From assembly GCA_018830325.1 (NCBI GenBank), contig JAHJSQ010000078.1:1-43425 (forward strand): a stretch of DNA of 43,425 nt. Direction: 5' to 3'. The notes under the pieces were generated by a model, which was not told the DNA's origin, did no database searches, and was given only the letters and a program-made list of their open reading frames with translations. Shown here piece after piece: positions 26,735 through 35,826 of the stretch. Position 1 is the first letter of the stretch; each line of letters opens with the position of its first letter. The translations under genes were made by a program, and so were the position numbers. The DNA comes from Gammaproteobacteria bacterium. GTDB lineage: Bacteria; Pseudomonadota; Gammaproteobacteria; Methylococcales; Methylomonadaceae.

Positions 26735-27136
26735 TCACCTTTCACCTTGAACATTAATCATATGCGTAGCCAATTGCTGAAGCGCCTCGCTTAATTCGGT
26801 TCTGAGCCGAGCATCCATAGGCAGTTCGCTCAGGGCCTTTTTCATACACAGCATCCATTGATCGCGCTCCGACTCGCCGATCGCAAACGGAAAATGCCGG
26901 GCTCGCAGTCTTGGGTGTCCGTATTCTTGAATGAACAAATCCGGCCCGCCGAGCCAACCGGACAAAAACTTGAACAGTTTGTTGCGCGCGCCGGACAAAT
27001 CCGGTTGATGCATTGTGCGAATACCTTCGGCCTCGGGCAAGGTATCCATAAAAAAATAAAATCGGTCGACTAAGCTCAACAAGGCTTTTTCTCCGCCTAT
27101 CAACTCATAAGGCGTTAATCCGGTAGGTTCTGACAT
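26735..27136 (-). CDS. Group II truncated haemoglobin
   Basis: A 133-residue haem protein of the TrHbO type, binding O2, NO or CO, usually linked to oxygen or NO handling. The group II pattern is clear: Y27 in the B helix (RFYFFMD), proximal histidine H81 in GHPRLRARHFPF, and W94 at position G8 (RDQWMLCM). The start is the ATG at 27136. The last codons (QGER then TGA) fall in a short heptamer-like repeat shared with the leader of the metalloprotease gene. With no close functional partner, its role is not determinable from context. Confidence 0.93.
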   Translation of the reverse strand: MSEPTGLTPYELIGGEKALLSLVDRFYFFMDTLPEAEGIRTMHQPDLSGARNKLFKFLSGWLGGPDLFIQEYGHPRLRARHFPFAIGESERDQWMLCMKKALSELPMDARLRTELSEALQQLATHMINVQGER

Positions 27137-27522
27137 GGAATAGAAGGTTTAATGGAAAACGACGTATTTTACTGTAATTCAGCATTTTAAAAAGGTTAAT
27201 CCATTAGCCATTAATACTACACCAATCTCAAAACATAATTGTAGGCTTTACCTACCAAGGCAGTACCACCAATAGTTTAACGTGTCTTCATGCGTTGCCT
27301 TTTGCCGACATTAGGTAGGCATAGCATGCACTAAAATTCACATTGAACTTTTAAGTGCTTCCGGTAGTGGTGGGTGGTTTCAAAAATTACCGAATACATA
27401 GCTTTAATAATGAGCCGACTACACATTTCGCTGCAAATGACTTACAAACACAATGAAACTCTTGTAATATTGGGAGGTCTGTATAATCCGTAAGTTATTA
27501 ATTGACATAGGAGTCATTAAAC
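27137..27522. other. Intergenic region between divergent genes, no gene seen
   Basis: This 386-nt spacer separates the truncated haemoglobin (leftward) from the BAX-inhibitor-like gene (rightward). It contains a broken inverted repeat (TTTACCTACC near 27248 against GGTAGG near 27324) that looks like an old repeat remnant. The right end holds the promoter and ribosome binding site of the next gene. Confidence 0.5.
27458..27513 (+). promoter_or_regulatory. Candidate promoter and RBS for the BAX-inhibitor-like gene
   Basis: A perfect TATAAT lies at 27482-27487, with a poor -35 (ACTCTT, 27458-27463) at 18 nt spacing. The ribosome binding site AGGAG is at 27509-27513, nine nt before the ATG. The RBS is convincing, the -35 is not. 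Confidence 0.35.
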
Positions 27523-28191
27523 ATGAGATTGAATACCGCAGTTTCACGGCCGGAAGCAAGCATTCTGGCGACCAATAAAGTGCTGAAAAACACATATATG
27601 CTGTTGTCGATGACCTTATTGTTCAGCGCGCTGACAGCAGGTTTGGCAATGACGCTGAACCTGCCTCATCCGGGCATGATCGTCTCGATGATCGGCTATT
27701 TCGGTTTGCTGTTTCTGACGACCAAATTCAGTAACAGCAGTCTTGGCCTAGTCTTTGTATTCGCTTTGACCGGTTTCATGGGACTGACCTTGGGACCTAT
27801 TTTAAGCATGTATATCAATGCATTCAGCAACGGTCATGAATTAATTCTGACGGCACTAGGCGGCACCGGCGTAATTTTTCTGGGCCTTTCCGCTTACGCG
27901 TTGACGACCCGCAAAGATTTCAGCTTCATGGGGGGATTCTTGATGGTCGGCATTCTCGTTGCCTTTTTGGCCGGAATCGGCGCGGTCGTATTTTCGATGC
28001 CTGCACTGTCACTGGCAGTATCCGCGATGTTCATTCTGCTGATGTCGGGCATGATTTTGTTCCAAACCAGCGCCATCATTAACGGCGGAGAAAACAATTA
28101 CATTCTGGCGACGGTCTCGTTGTATGTGTCTATTTACAACTTGTTCCTGAGCTTGTTGCAATTGCTTGGCGTCTTCGGCGGCGATGATTGA
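27523..28191 (+). CDS. BAX inhibitor-1 family membrane protein (YccA/YbhL-like)
   Basis: A 222-residue inner-membrane protein with about seven hydrophobic segments. It has the family N-terminus (a short hydrophilic region, then LKNTYMLLSMTLLFSAL), a central FVFALTGFMGLTLGPI and a C-terminal YVSIYNLFLSLLQLLG. Bacterial members include YccA, a modulator of the FtsH protease, and calcium-leak-type proteins. Length is normal for the family. AGGAG precedes the ATG. The 3' end overlaps the start of a lipoprotein gene by 8 nt, and its own intrinsic terminator lies inside that second gene. Confidence 0.92.
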   Translation: MRLNTAVSRPEASILATNKVLKNTYMLLSMTLLFSALTAGLAMTLNLPHPGMIVSMIGYFGLLFLTTKFSNSSLGLVFVFALTGFMGLTLGPILSMYINAFSNGHELILTALGGTGVIFLGLSAYALTTRKDFSFMGGFLMVGILVAFLAGIGAVVFSMPALSLAVSAMFILLMSGMILFQTSAIINGGENNYILATVSLYVSIYNLFLSLLQLLGVFGGDD

Positions 28192-28777
28192 TCGAAACAC
28201 ACTGCGCGTCAAAAGCCCGGTATACGCCGGGCTTTTGTTTATTGTATTCGCATTGAGCGGCTGCGACAGCGCAAAAACACCAGACGAAGTCACCCGCTCA
28301 TTCTGGACAGCTCTAATCGATAACGACTTAACTACCGCCGAAAGCTACGTAACCGATGCCAGCAAGGCTTCGCTTGCCGCATCTTCTCACGATTATTCAA
28401 ACATCACCTCGCTCGAAACCGGCAAAATGATCATCGACGGCGATATTGCCTCCGTCGAAACGATCCTTAAATCCGAAGAAACGAGCCTTAGTGCTCGACC
28501 CTTTGAAACGGCACTGGTCTTCGAAAACGAATTGTGGCGAATCGACTATCTCCAAACACGACAAAACATGGCAGGAACCGTATTCGACGACTTTTTCAAA
28601 AGCCTGCAAAACCTCGGTGAAAGATTCCAAAATCAATTTGAAAAACAACTGCCCTTGCTTGAAAAAGAGATCGAATCTTTCGGTGAGCAATTGCAAAAAC
28701 AACTTGAAGAATTCGGCCGCCAATTAGAAAAAAAACTGCCTTCAAAACAACCTGAACCGCAACCCGATACGATTTAA
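28184..28777 (+). CDS. Lipoprotein with NTF2-like domain and coiled-coil tail
   Basis: A 197-residue predicted lipoprotein. The N-terminus has R4, R8 and K10, a hydrophobic stretch and the lipobox LSGC with C27 as lipid site. Asp follows the cysteine, which in enterobacteria keeps lipoproteins in the inner membrane. Residues about 30-120 (SFWTALIDNDLTTAESYV) resemble DUF4878/NTF2-like domains. The tail from about 130 is a Gln/Glu/Lys-rich coiled coil (LEKEIESFGEQLQKQLEEF) ending in a Pro-rich stretch. The start ATG at 28184 overlaps the previous stop. An upstream in-frame start at 28166 would put extra residues before the signal peptide. Function is unknown. Confidence 0.82.
   Translation: MIDRNTLRVKSPVYAGLLFIVFALSGCDSAKTPDEVTRSFWTALIDNDLTTAESYVTDASKASLAASSHDYSNITSLETGKMIIDGDIASVETILKSEETSLSARPFETALVFENELWRIDYLQTRQNMAGTVFDDFFKSLQNLGERFQNQFEKQLPLLEKEIESFGEQLQKQLEEFGRQLEKKLPSKQPEPQPDTI
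28211..28238 (+). terminator. Intrinsic terminator inside the lipoprotein signal-peptide codons
   Basis: AAAAGCCCGG (28211-28220) and its exact complement CCGGGCTTTT (28227-28236) form a 10-bp stem with a 6-nt loop, ending in a T-rich run. It lies 20 nt after the BAX-inhibitor-like stop and inside codons 10-18 of the lipoprotein gene, so it could end transcripts before the lipoprotein is made. Confidence 0.8.
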
Positions 28778-28983
28778 CAAAAGGAGCGGTTACACACTCC
28801 AAAATCCCGTTCGCCATTAGCTTTGTCTAAGCTTTGCGATCGCCAAGGATGGCATAGGGCATCAACAGCAAGCGTTTTAGCGATGCAGGACAGAAAATTT
28901 GCTTCTGCATTCATATATCTTCCGCAATACTGCTATCGGACAAAAGGGACGACAAACCTCCGAAAAAATTGCCGCGCGAAGTA

Positions 28984-28989
28984 TATAAT
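28984..28989 (+). promoter_or_regulatory. Candidate -10 box for pth
   Basis: TATAAT lies 52 nt before the pth start codon in a 264-nt spacer without a gene. No good -35 is seen at 16-18 nt spacing, so support is limited to the -10 box and position. Confidence 0.3.
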
Positions 28990-29041
28990 AGCGCCTCACT
29001 AAAAAAACAATACTTCCATTTTTTCACAAATTATTTTTTAA

Positions 29042-29623
29042 ATGACAGGAATCAAACTTTTTGTCGGCCTTGGCAACCCCGGCAAGCAATACGAAGATAC
29101 ACGACATAATGCAGGTTTTTGGTGGATAAATCATATCGGACGACTCAATAATACTCGAATGAACGCCGAAGCCAAGTTTTTCGGAAACGCCGGCAAACTG
29201 AATACTTCGGGTCATGAGGCATGGCTTTTAAAACCTTCAACCTTCATGAATCTCAGCGGCCGTTCGGTTAGCGCGTTGGCTAAATTTTACAAAATTCCCC
29301 CCGAAGCAATCCTAGTCATTCATGACGAACTTGATCTTCCTCCCGGTACTTGCAAGCTGAAAAAAGGCGGCGGTCACGGCGGTCATAACGGCCTGAAAGA
29401 TATCAATGCGCAATTAGGCAGCAATGAATACTGGCGCTTAAGACTCGGCATAGGTCATCCAGGCGATAGAAATGCCGTTGTCAATTACGTGCTACACACA
29501 CCCTCAAAAAACGAACTGCAAGTTATAGAGCAATCGATAGACGAAAGCGCTTTAGTCTTATCATTATTGCTTCAAGGGCAATTCGATCAAGCCATGCAAA
29601 AGCTACATAGCAAATCAGCGTAA
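29042..29623 (+). CDS. pth: Peptidyl-tRNA hydrolase
   Basis: A 193-residue cytoplasmic enzyme that frees tRNA from peptidyl-tRNA dropped by ribosomes. The family landmarks are present: GLGNPGKQYEDTRHNAGFW with catalytic H22, KPSTFMNLSG, HDELDLPPG and KKGGGHGGHNGLKDI. Length is normal (E. coli 194). The common neighbours rplY and ychF are absent here; it stands alone behind its own spacer. The 5' leader is T- and A-rich without a clear Shine-Dalgarno. Confidence 0.97.
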   Translation: MTGIKLFVGLGNPGKQYEDTRHNAGFWWINHIGRLNNTRMNAEAKFFGNAGKLNTSGHEAWLLKPSTFMNLSGRSVSALAKFYKIPPEAILVIHDELDLPPGTCKLKKGGGHGGHNGLKDINAQLGSNEYWRLRLGIGHPGDRNAVVNYVLHTPSKNELQVIEQSIDESALVLSLLLQGQFDQAMQKLHSKSA

Positions 29624-29787
29624 TCTACGGTCATGGGGTAGCCCTGCAAATACCCAATTTGGAAATCAACAAGAGCGAGAAGTGTGCTTGGCGAAAAATA
29701 ATCGTTGTAATGAGCCGGAAACAGACAGACGAAACCAAAGTGTGCCAAAATGAGCCTTAAACTAGACTGTCCAACACAGGTATCAAT

Positions 29788-30015
29788 ATGAATGATTGTT
29801 TTATGATTGAAATTACAGCCAACGAAGCGCGTAGGCTCGTTAGACGGGGGATAGTGTGCTCTATTAGGATCAATAACGATTCAAATCGCATTCGGGTATT
29901 CATCGTTATCGGAAGCGAAGCCGGACATGTATTAAACACATCCTATCCAACAATCGAGTCGGCTCAAAGAGCGATCGACGAACTCAATTGGACGGGACCT
30001 GTCGTCATTGACTGA
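29788..30015 (+). CDS. Hypothetical 75-residue protein
   Basis: I do not recognise this gene. It encodes a small mixed alpha/beta-like protein (MNDCFMIEITANEARRLVRR, then a hydrophobic IRVFIVIGSEAGHVLNTS, then SAQRAIDELNW). AGGT lies 8 nt upstream of the ATG. It stands between pth and tRNA-Pro with no partner. The alternating hydrophobic pattern and the RBS favour a real gene; its small size and lack of a family keep confidence moderate. Confidence 0.5.
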   Translation: MNDCFMIEITANEARRLVRRGIVCSIRINNDSNRIRVFIVIGSEAGHVLNTSYPTIESAQRAIDELNWTGPVVID

Positions 30016-30119
30016 CGATCGATAATCCGAGCAAAACATAAAAATTGAAGCACCTATAATTGGCACCTCGAAATGATAGCATTATGATTTAATCGAAAAT
30101 CATAAGCTTTTGAATCAAT

Positions 30120-30196
<77 letters not shown>

Positions 30197-30294
30197 ACAA
30201 TATAAAAAGATATGAATGATACTGGATATTCATTAAAAAGTGAATACAAACATTACTATTCAGGCCTATCTATTGAATAATCAAAGCTTGCTAA

Positions 30295-30648
30295 TTATTT
30301 AAGAATTTCCAGTATATCTTCTAACTCGCCGATCATTTGATGAATCAACTGCTTGGTCCTAGTTGAATCTTCCTTGGCATCGTCGCTTGATAAGTGCGCC
30401 CTCGCGCCACCTATCGTATAGCCTTGCTCATAAAGGAGCGATCGAATCTGACGAATCATCAATACATCATGCCGTTGATAGTAACGACGGTTACCCCGCC
30501 GTTTTACTGGGGCTAGCTCTGAAAACTCCTGCTCCCAATACCTTAGTACGTGCGGCTTGACCGCACATAACTCGCTGACTTCACCTATCGTAAAATAGCG
30601 TTTCGCCGGTATCGGTGGCAGTTCATTATTATTACTCGGTTCCAGCAT
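30295..30648 (-). CDS. MerR-family transcriptional regulator
   Basis: A 117-residue protein with the MerR winged-helix DNA-binding domain at its N-terminus ([27 protein letters not shown], then [22 protein letters not shown]). A short helical tail follows instead of a ligand domain. This small MerR-like protein is the standard neighbour of ihfA in gammaproteobacteria; its targets are not well defined. It overlaps ihfA by 17 nt and is the last protein gene of the thrS-ihfA run. Confidence 0.93.
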   Translation of the reverse strand: MLEPSNNNELPPIPAKRYFTIGEVSELCAVKPHVLRYWEQEFSELAPVKRRGNRRYYQRHDVLMIRQIRSLLYEQGYTIGGARAHLSSDDAKEDSTRTKQLIHQMIGELEDILEILK

Positions 30649-30928
30649 AAGCTTCTACTCGGGCTTTTAGTTTTTGACCGGACCTGAATGTTACCACACG
30701 ACGGGCGGTAATCGGTATCTCTTCACCTGTTTTCGGATTTCTACCCGGCCGACTGTTTTTGTCCCGAAGTTCAAATTTGCCGAATCCCGATAATTTAACC
30801 TGCTCCCCGTTTTCCAAAGATCCTTTGATTTCTTCGAAAAACAAATCCACCATGTCTTTCGCTTCGCGCTTGTTTAATCCAAGCTCGTCAAACAGCCTCT
30901 CGGCAAAATCAGCTTTCGTTAATGCCAT
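30632..30928 (-). CDS. ihfA: Integration host factor subunit alpha
   Basis: A 98-residue DNA-bending protein, half of the IHF heterodimer. HU/IHF family features are [37 protein letters not shown] and the DNA-contact arm [14 protein letters not shown]. It starts 4 nt after the pheT stop, with GAGGGA overlapping the pheT end as RBS, so coupling with pheT is expected. Standard length and position. Confidence 0.97.
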   Translation of the reverse strand: MALTKADFAERLFDELGLNKREAKDMVDLFFEEIKGSLENGEQVKLSGFGKFELRDKNSRPGRNPKTGEEIPITARRVVTFRSGQKLKARVEAYAGTE

Positions 30929-30932
30929 AAAT

Positions 30933-33308
30933 TTAATCCCTCAGTTTTGCATTGGTCTTATCGGCTAAAGCCGCTAACAGTTTGCTAAATATAGCATCTA
31001 TTTGCGAATCGGTAAGAGTTTGTGAAAAATCTTGAAAAACCAGCCCTAAGGCAATGCTTTTGCAACCGGCTTCGACACCAGCTCCACGATACACGTCGAA
31101 AATCATAATGTCTTGTATCATCGGTTCGTTACAGCTTTTTATCGCATCGACAATTTGACCGGCCGTCACCTTTTCATCGACGATCAAAGCCATATCGCGG
31201 CGTACCGAAGGAAATTTCGATAATGGCTTGAACGCAGGAATCGCTTTATTCAGCAACAAATCTTGGTCCAACTCAAACAGGAAAACTCTTGAATCGAAAT
31301 CGAGCTGCTTTTCGAGCAACGGATGCAACATGCCTAACCAGCCTACATTTTCTCCTGACACAGAGAGAATTTGCGCCGACTGGCCGGGATGTAATGCCGG
31401 ATGAATTGCAGCCTCAAACCGCATAGTTATACCGGTCAAGGCAAACAACGCCTCAAGATCAGCCTTAACATCGAAAAAGTCGATTGCACGGCCATTATCT
31501 CCCCATTGCTCGGCATAAACATCGCCTATCGCGAGACCAGCCAGCATTTTTTGCTGATGAATCGCGCCGCCACGACGCACGAAACGTAAACCGGTTTCGA
31601 ATAACCGGACCCGAGTATGCTGCCGATTGATATTATGCAAGGCGGCACGCAGCAAGCCGCACCATAAAGTGGTTCTCATCACAGCCAATTCCGATGAAAT
31701 CGGATTCTGCAATGGAATAAACTCATCATCCGGCGCGATGATTTTTTGTATCGCCTCATCGACGAAACTATAGGTGATCGCTTCTTGATAACCTCTATCG
31801 ACTAAAAAATCCTTCGCTCTATCGAGTTCGAGCATCGCTTCCGGCGCCTTGCTCAACTCCGAGCGCATGAATAATTCGCTTTGCGGCAGATTGTTGTAGC
31901 CGACAATACGGGCAACTTCCTCGATCAAATCAGCCTCGATAGCGATATCAAAGCGGAATCCGGGTGGAGTAACTTGCCACCCCTCTTCCGCTGTTTCGAC
32001 CGACATGCCTAGACGTTCTAAAATACCGGAAACCACTTCATCTTCAAGCTCGACGCAAAGAATGTCCAAAACCTGTTGTTTGCGTAACAAAACCGGCAAG
32101 CGTTTCGGCAAGGCCGTTTCGGTTTTGACTTCCGTAACCGGACCGGCGCTGCCGCCTACAATCGAAAGAATCAGTTGCGTCGCTCTTTCCAGAGCTCGAG
32201 ATTGTAAATAAGGATCGACACCACGTTCGAAGCGATGCGAGGAATCGGTATGCAAACCGTATCGGCGCGCTTTGCCCATGATGGTATCCGGCGAGAAAAA
32301 AGCGCACTCCAAAAAGATATTGTTTGTTGTGTCGCCGACAGCACTTTCGCTACCGCCCATTACGCCAGCCAAGGCCAACGCACGGCTATCATCGGCGATA
32401 ACCAGCGTTTCGTTATCGAGCACGATTTCTTGATCGTTCAACAAGCTCAGTTTTTCTCCGGCGTCGGCTAAACGCACCCGAATTCCGCCGGTCAACTTAT
32501 CGGCATCGAAGGCATGTAAAGGCTGCCCCATCTCCAACAACACATAGTTAGTGACATCGACCAAAGGCCCGAGACTACGCAGTCCGGATCTTCGCAGACG
32601 TTCCTGCATCCATAACGGGGTTTCAGCATCCGGATTCACATTCTTAATCAATCGACCGGTATAACGAGGGCAATATTCGGCTGCCGACACCGCGACCGCT
32701 AATGTCTCCTGATGAACCGCAGATGCAGGCATCACATGTTCCGGTTTAAAATCCAAGCGATTCAACACCGCCACTTCACGGGCAATACCTTCGACGCTCA
32801 GGCAGTCGGCCCGGTTAGGCGTCAAATCAACCTCGATCATATTGTCGTTCAGCGACAAGTAATCTCGAATATCGGTTCCCACCGGCGCGTCGGCCGGTAA
32901 TTCCATCAAGCCTTCGGCATCTTTTGCCAAACCCAGCTCTTTTTCGGAACACAGCATACCGAACGATTCGACGCCGCGCAGTTTCGACTTTTTGATTTTG
33001 AAATCACCGGGCAATACCGCACCGATCAGTGCCGCCGGAATTTTCAAACCGACGCGAACATTTGCAGCCCCGCAAACGATTTGCAACGGTTCGGCCTCAC
33101 CAACCTCGACCCGGCAGACTCGCAATCGATCGGCATCCGGATGCGGCTCCATCGCCATCACTTCGCTAACCACAACTCCGCTAAAATCGGCCGCCGCAGG
33201 CGTCACCGAATCGACTTCGAGACCGGCCATTGTCAATTGTCCGACCAGTTCCGCCGTCGAAATCGGCGGATTGACCAGTTCCCTTAACCAAGCTTCACTT
33301 AATTGCAT
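30933..33308 (-). CDS. pheT: Phenylalanyl-tRNA synthetase beta subunit
   Basis: A 791-residue subunit of the alpha2-beta2 enzyme that charges tRNA-Phe. It shows the N-terminal tRNA-binding fold ([21 protein letters not shown]), B3/B4 editing and B5 regions, the catalytic-like core and the C-terminal ferredoxin-like anticodon-binding domain ([16 protein letters not shown]). Length is normal. The ATG follows the pheS stop by 14 nt. Confidence 0.97.
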   Translation of the reverse strand: MQLSEAWLRELVNPPISTAELVGQLTMAGLEVDSVTPAAADFSGVVVSEVMAMEPHPDADRLRVCRVEVGEAEPLQIVCGAANVRVGLKIPAALIGAVLPGDFKIKKSKLRGVESFGMLCSEKELGLAKDAEGLMELPADAPVGTDIRDYLSLNDNMIEVDLTPNRADCLSVEGIAREVAVLNRLDFKPEHVMPASAVHQETLAVAVSAAEYCPRYTGRLIKNVNPDAETPLWMQERLRRSGLRSLGPLVDVTNYVLLEMGQPLHAFDADKLTGGIRVRLADAGEKLSLLNDQEIVLDNETLVIADDSRALALAGVMGGSESAVGDTTNNIFLECAFFSPDTIMGKARRYGLHTDSSHRFERGVDPYLQSRALERATQLILSIVGGSAGPVTEVKTETALPKRLPVLLRKQQVLDILCVELEDEVVSGILERLGMSVETAEEGWQVTPPGFRFDIAIEADLIEEVARIVGYNNLPQSELFMRSELSKAPEAMLELDRAKDFLVDRGYQEAITYSFVDEAIQKIIAPDDEFIPLQNPISSELAVMRTTLWCGLLRAALHNINRQHTRVRLFETGLRFVRRGGAIHQQKMLAGLAIGDVYAEQWGDNGRAIDFFDVKADLEALFALTGITMRFEAAIHPALHPGQSAQILSVSGENVGWLGMLHPLLEKQLDFDSRVFLFELDQDLLLNKAIPAFKPLSKFPSVRRDMALIVDEKVTAGQIVDAIKSCNEPMIQDIMIFDVYRGAGVEAGCKSIALGLVFQDFSQTLTDSQIDAIFSKLLAALADKTNAKLRD

Positions 33309-33322
33309 GATCCGACCTTAAC

Positions 33323-34345
<1,023 letters not shown>

Positions 34346-34379
34346 TCAACTCGCTATTAGAAATGAATGGGAAATATCC

Positions 34380-34414
34380 AAAAAGCACGGCCGCCTCATT
34401 ACTAAAGCGGCCGT
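34380..34414 (-). terminator. Terminator/attenuator hairpin before pheS
   Basis: On the minus strand ACGGCCGC (34414-34407) pairs with GCGGCCGT (34394-34387) around a 12-nt loop and is followed two bases later by TTTTT (34384-34380). It lies 38 nt before the pheS start and directly after the stop of a leader peptide with three Phe codons. It is well placed to end rplT transcripts or to attenuate pheST. Confidence 0.72.
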
Positions 34415-34415
34415 A

Positions 34416-34502
34416 CTAAGAATCGCGCACTTTAAAGAAAAACACTTGGGGATCGGTTGCCATTGAGGAAGGTGCGCGATGCGCACCCTGCGTCATAGCC
34501 AT
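34416..34502 (-). CDS. Candidate pheST leader peptide (PheM-like)
   Basis: A 28-codon open frame in the rplT-pheS gap, ending five codons after three consecutive Phe codons (residues 21-23 in QVFFFKVRDS). Its TAG lies one base before the terminator stem. A shorter version could start at the second internal ATG (15 residues). The E. coli pheST operon is controlled by the PheM leader with its own FFF run, in the same rplT-pheS gap. Sequences around the Phe codons (34472-34480 and 34422-34430) are exact 9-bp complements and could form an early pause hairpin. Neither start has a good Shine-Dalgarno, and I could not find a clear antiterminator pairing. Confidence 0.5.
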   Translation of the reverse strand: MAMTQGAHRAPSSMATDPQVFFFKVRDS

Positions 34503-34555
34503 TTCAAAAAATCGCGAAAATCTAGAATGAACCAACCCGACCGGTTTTTCTGTTT

Positions 34556-34918
34556 TTAGGGCTTACTGCAGTTGGCTTGTGCAATTTTAGCCAATTCCGC
34601 GAAAGCTTCCATGTCACGCACGGCCAAATCGGCTAACACTTTACGATCGACCGCAACATTGGCTTTGTTCAAACCATTGATGAAACGGCTATAGGACATT
34701 CCGCACAGACGCGCAGCGGCGTTGATACGAACAATCCATAATGCGCGGAATTGACGTTTTTTCTGTTTGCGGTCACGGTAAGCATATTGGCCCGCCTTGA
34801 TCACTGCTTGCTTAGCAACGCGATAAACCCGGCTGCGCGCGCCATAGTATCCTTTCGCTTGCTTTAAAATCTTTTTATGTCTTGCTCTGGCTGTTACGCC
34901 ACGTTTAACTCTTGCCAC
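34556..34918 (-). CDS. rplT: 50S ribosomal protein L20
   Basis: A 120-residue 23S rRNA-binding protein needed early in large-subunit assembly. Canonical sequence: [48 protein letters not shown] and [11 protein letters not shown]. Start codon GTG at 34918, with AGGAG well placed upstream. It follows rpmI by 18 nt. In E. coli L20 represses its own operon by binding the rpmI leader; the 148-nt infC-rpmI gap has hairpins that could serve this, but I cannot identify the site. Confidence 0.97.
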   Translation of the reverse strand: MARVKRGVTARARHKKILKQAKGYYGARSRVYRVAKQAVIKAGQYAYRDRKQKKRQFRALWIVRINAAARLCGMSYSRFINGLNKANVAVDRKVLADLAVRDMEAFAELAKIAQANCSKP

Positions 34919-34936
34919 TGTTCTTCTCCTGTCGTT

Positions 34937-35131
34937 TTAACTGTAAGGCATCATACGTGTCGCCATGCGCACGTCGGACGGGTGAAGATGAGCCGCTTTA
35001 CGCAACTGTCTTTTTCTTTTAGTGGACTTTTTTGTCAAAATGTGACGGCGATGCGATTGTCCGCACTTAAATCCGCCTGCGGTTTTTTTGAAACGCTTTG
35101 CCGCACCGCGATTAGTTTTAATTTTTGGCAT
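34937..35131 (-). CDS. rpmI: 50S ribosomal protein L35
   Basis: A 64-residue basic ribosomal protein ([37 protein letters not shown]). I start at the ATG at 35131, which matches the family N-terminus and has GGAG upstream. The frame stays open to 35347, but that extension is not L35-like. It lies between infC and rplT as usual. Confidence 0.96.
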   Translation of the reverse strand: MPKIKTNRGAAKRFKKTAGGFKCGQSHRRHILTKKSTKRKRQLRKAAHLHPSDVRMATRMMPYS

Positions 35132-35279
35132 TTGTTTGCTCCGATTAAAATAGTAAGTTTCCTTGAGATTTAAACTCGACAAGGCAAAATGCAAGGCCCT
35201 GAAGAATTTGTGTCGCATTACCCTAGGCAATGCTTTCTGCTGCCTTCCTAGCAACAAGGACGCATCAAACGACGCCCTT

Positions 35280-35804
35280 TTATTTTTTCTTTTTCGGCCC
35301 CATGACCATAACCATTTGACGGCCTTCCATTTTAGGGAACTGCTCAACCAAGGCCAGCTCTTCCAAATCCTTTTCGATACGCTTCAATAAATCCATACCT
35401 AGCTCTTTATGAGCCATTTCACGACCGCGAAAACGGAGTGTAATTTTGGTTTTATTGCCTTCTTCGAGGAACTTAGTCAGGTTTTTCAATTTAACCTGAT
35501 AGTCTCCTTCTTCGGTGCCCGGACGAAACTTGACTTCCTTAACCTGTATCTGTTTTTGCTTTTTCTTGGCGGCCTGCTGTTTCTTATTTTGCTCGAACTG
35601 AAACTTGCCGTAATCCATGACCTTGCAAACCGGCGGATCCGCATTCGGTGAAATCTCCACCAGATCCAGGTCGTTATCATAAGCCAGCTGCTTTGCTTCA
35701 TCGATCGATATAATGCCGAGCGCTTCGCCATCTGCGCCAACGACTCTCACCCTTCTCGAGGTGATCGTGTCATTTATGCGCACTTCGTCTTTTTTCGCTG
35801 AGAT
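35280..35804 (-). CDS. infC: Translation initiation factor IF-3, probable AUC start
   Basis: A 174-residue factor that keeps ribosomal subunits apart and checks start-codon and initiator-tRNA pairing. It has the N-domain ([20 protein letters not shown]), linker, and C-domain ([34 protein letters not shown]). No ATG lies at the start of the frame. A GTG at 35783 is possible, but the only strong Shine-Dalgarno (GGAGG, 35817-35813) lies 8 nt before an in-frame ATC at 35804, just after an in-frame stop. AUU or AUC starts are typical of infC and allow self-control, because IF-3 discriminates against them. It starts 22 nt after the thrS stop. Confidence 0.9.
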   Translation of the reverse strand: MSAKKDEVRINDTITSRRVRVVGADGEALGIISIDEAKQLAYDNDLDLVEISPNADPPVCKVMDYGKFQFEQNKKQQAAKKKQKQIQVKEVKFRPGTEEGDYQVKLKNLTKFLEEGNKTKITLRFRGREMAHKELGMDLLKRIEKDLEELALVEQFPKMEGRQMVMVMGPKKKK

Positions 35805-35826
35805 ACCCTAATCCTCCAAACAATGA

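Noticed and set aside
35132..35347. Long N-terminal extension of L35
   Set aside because: L35 is about 65 residues; the ATG at 35131 has an RBS and the extension overlaps infC.
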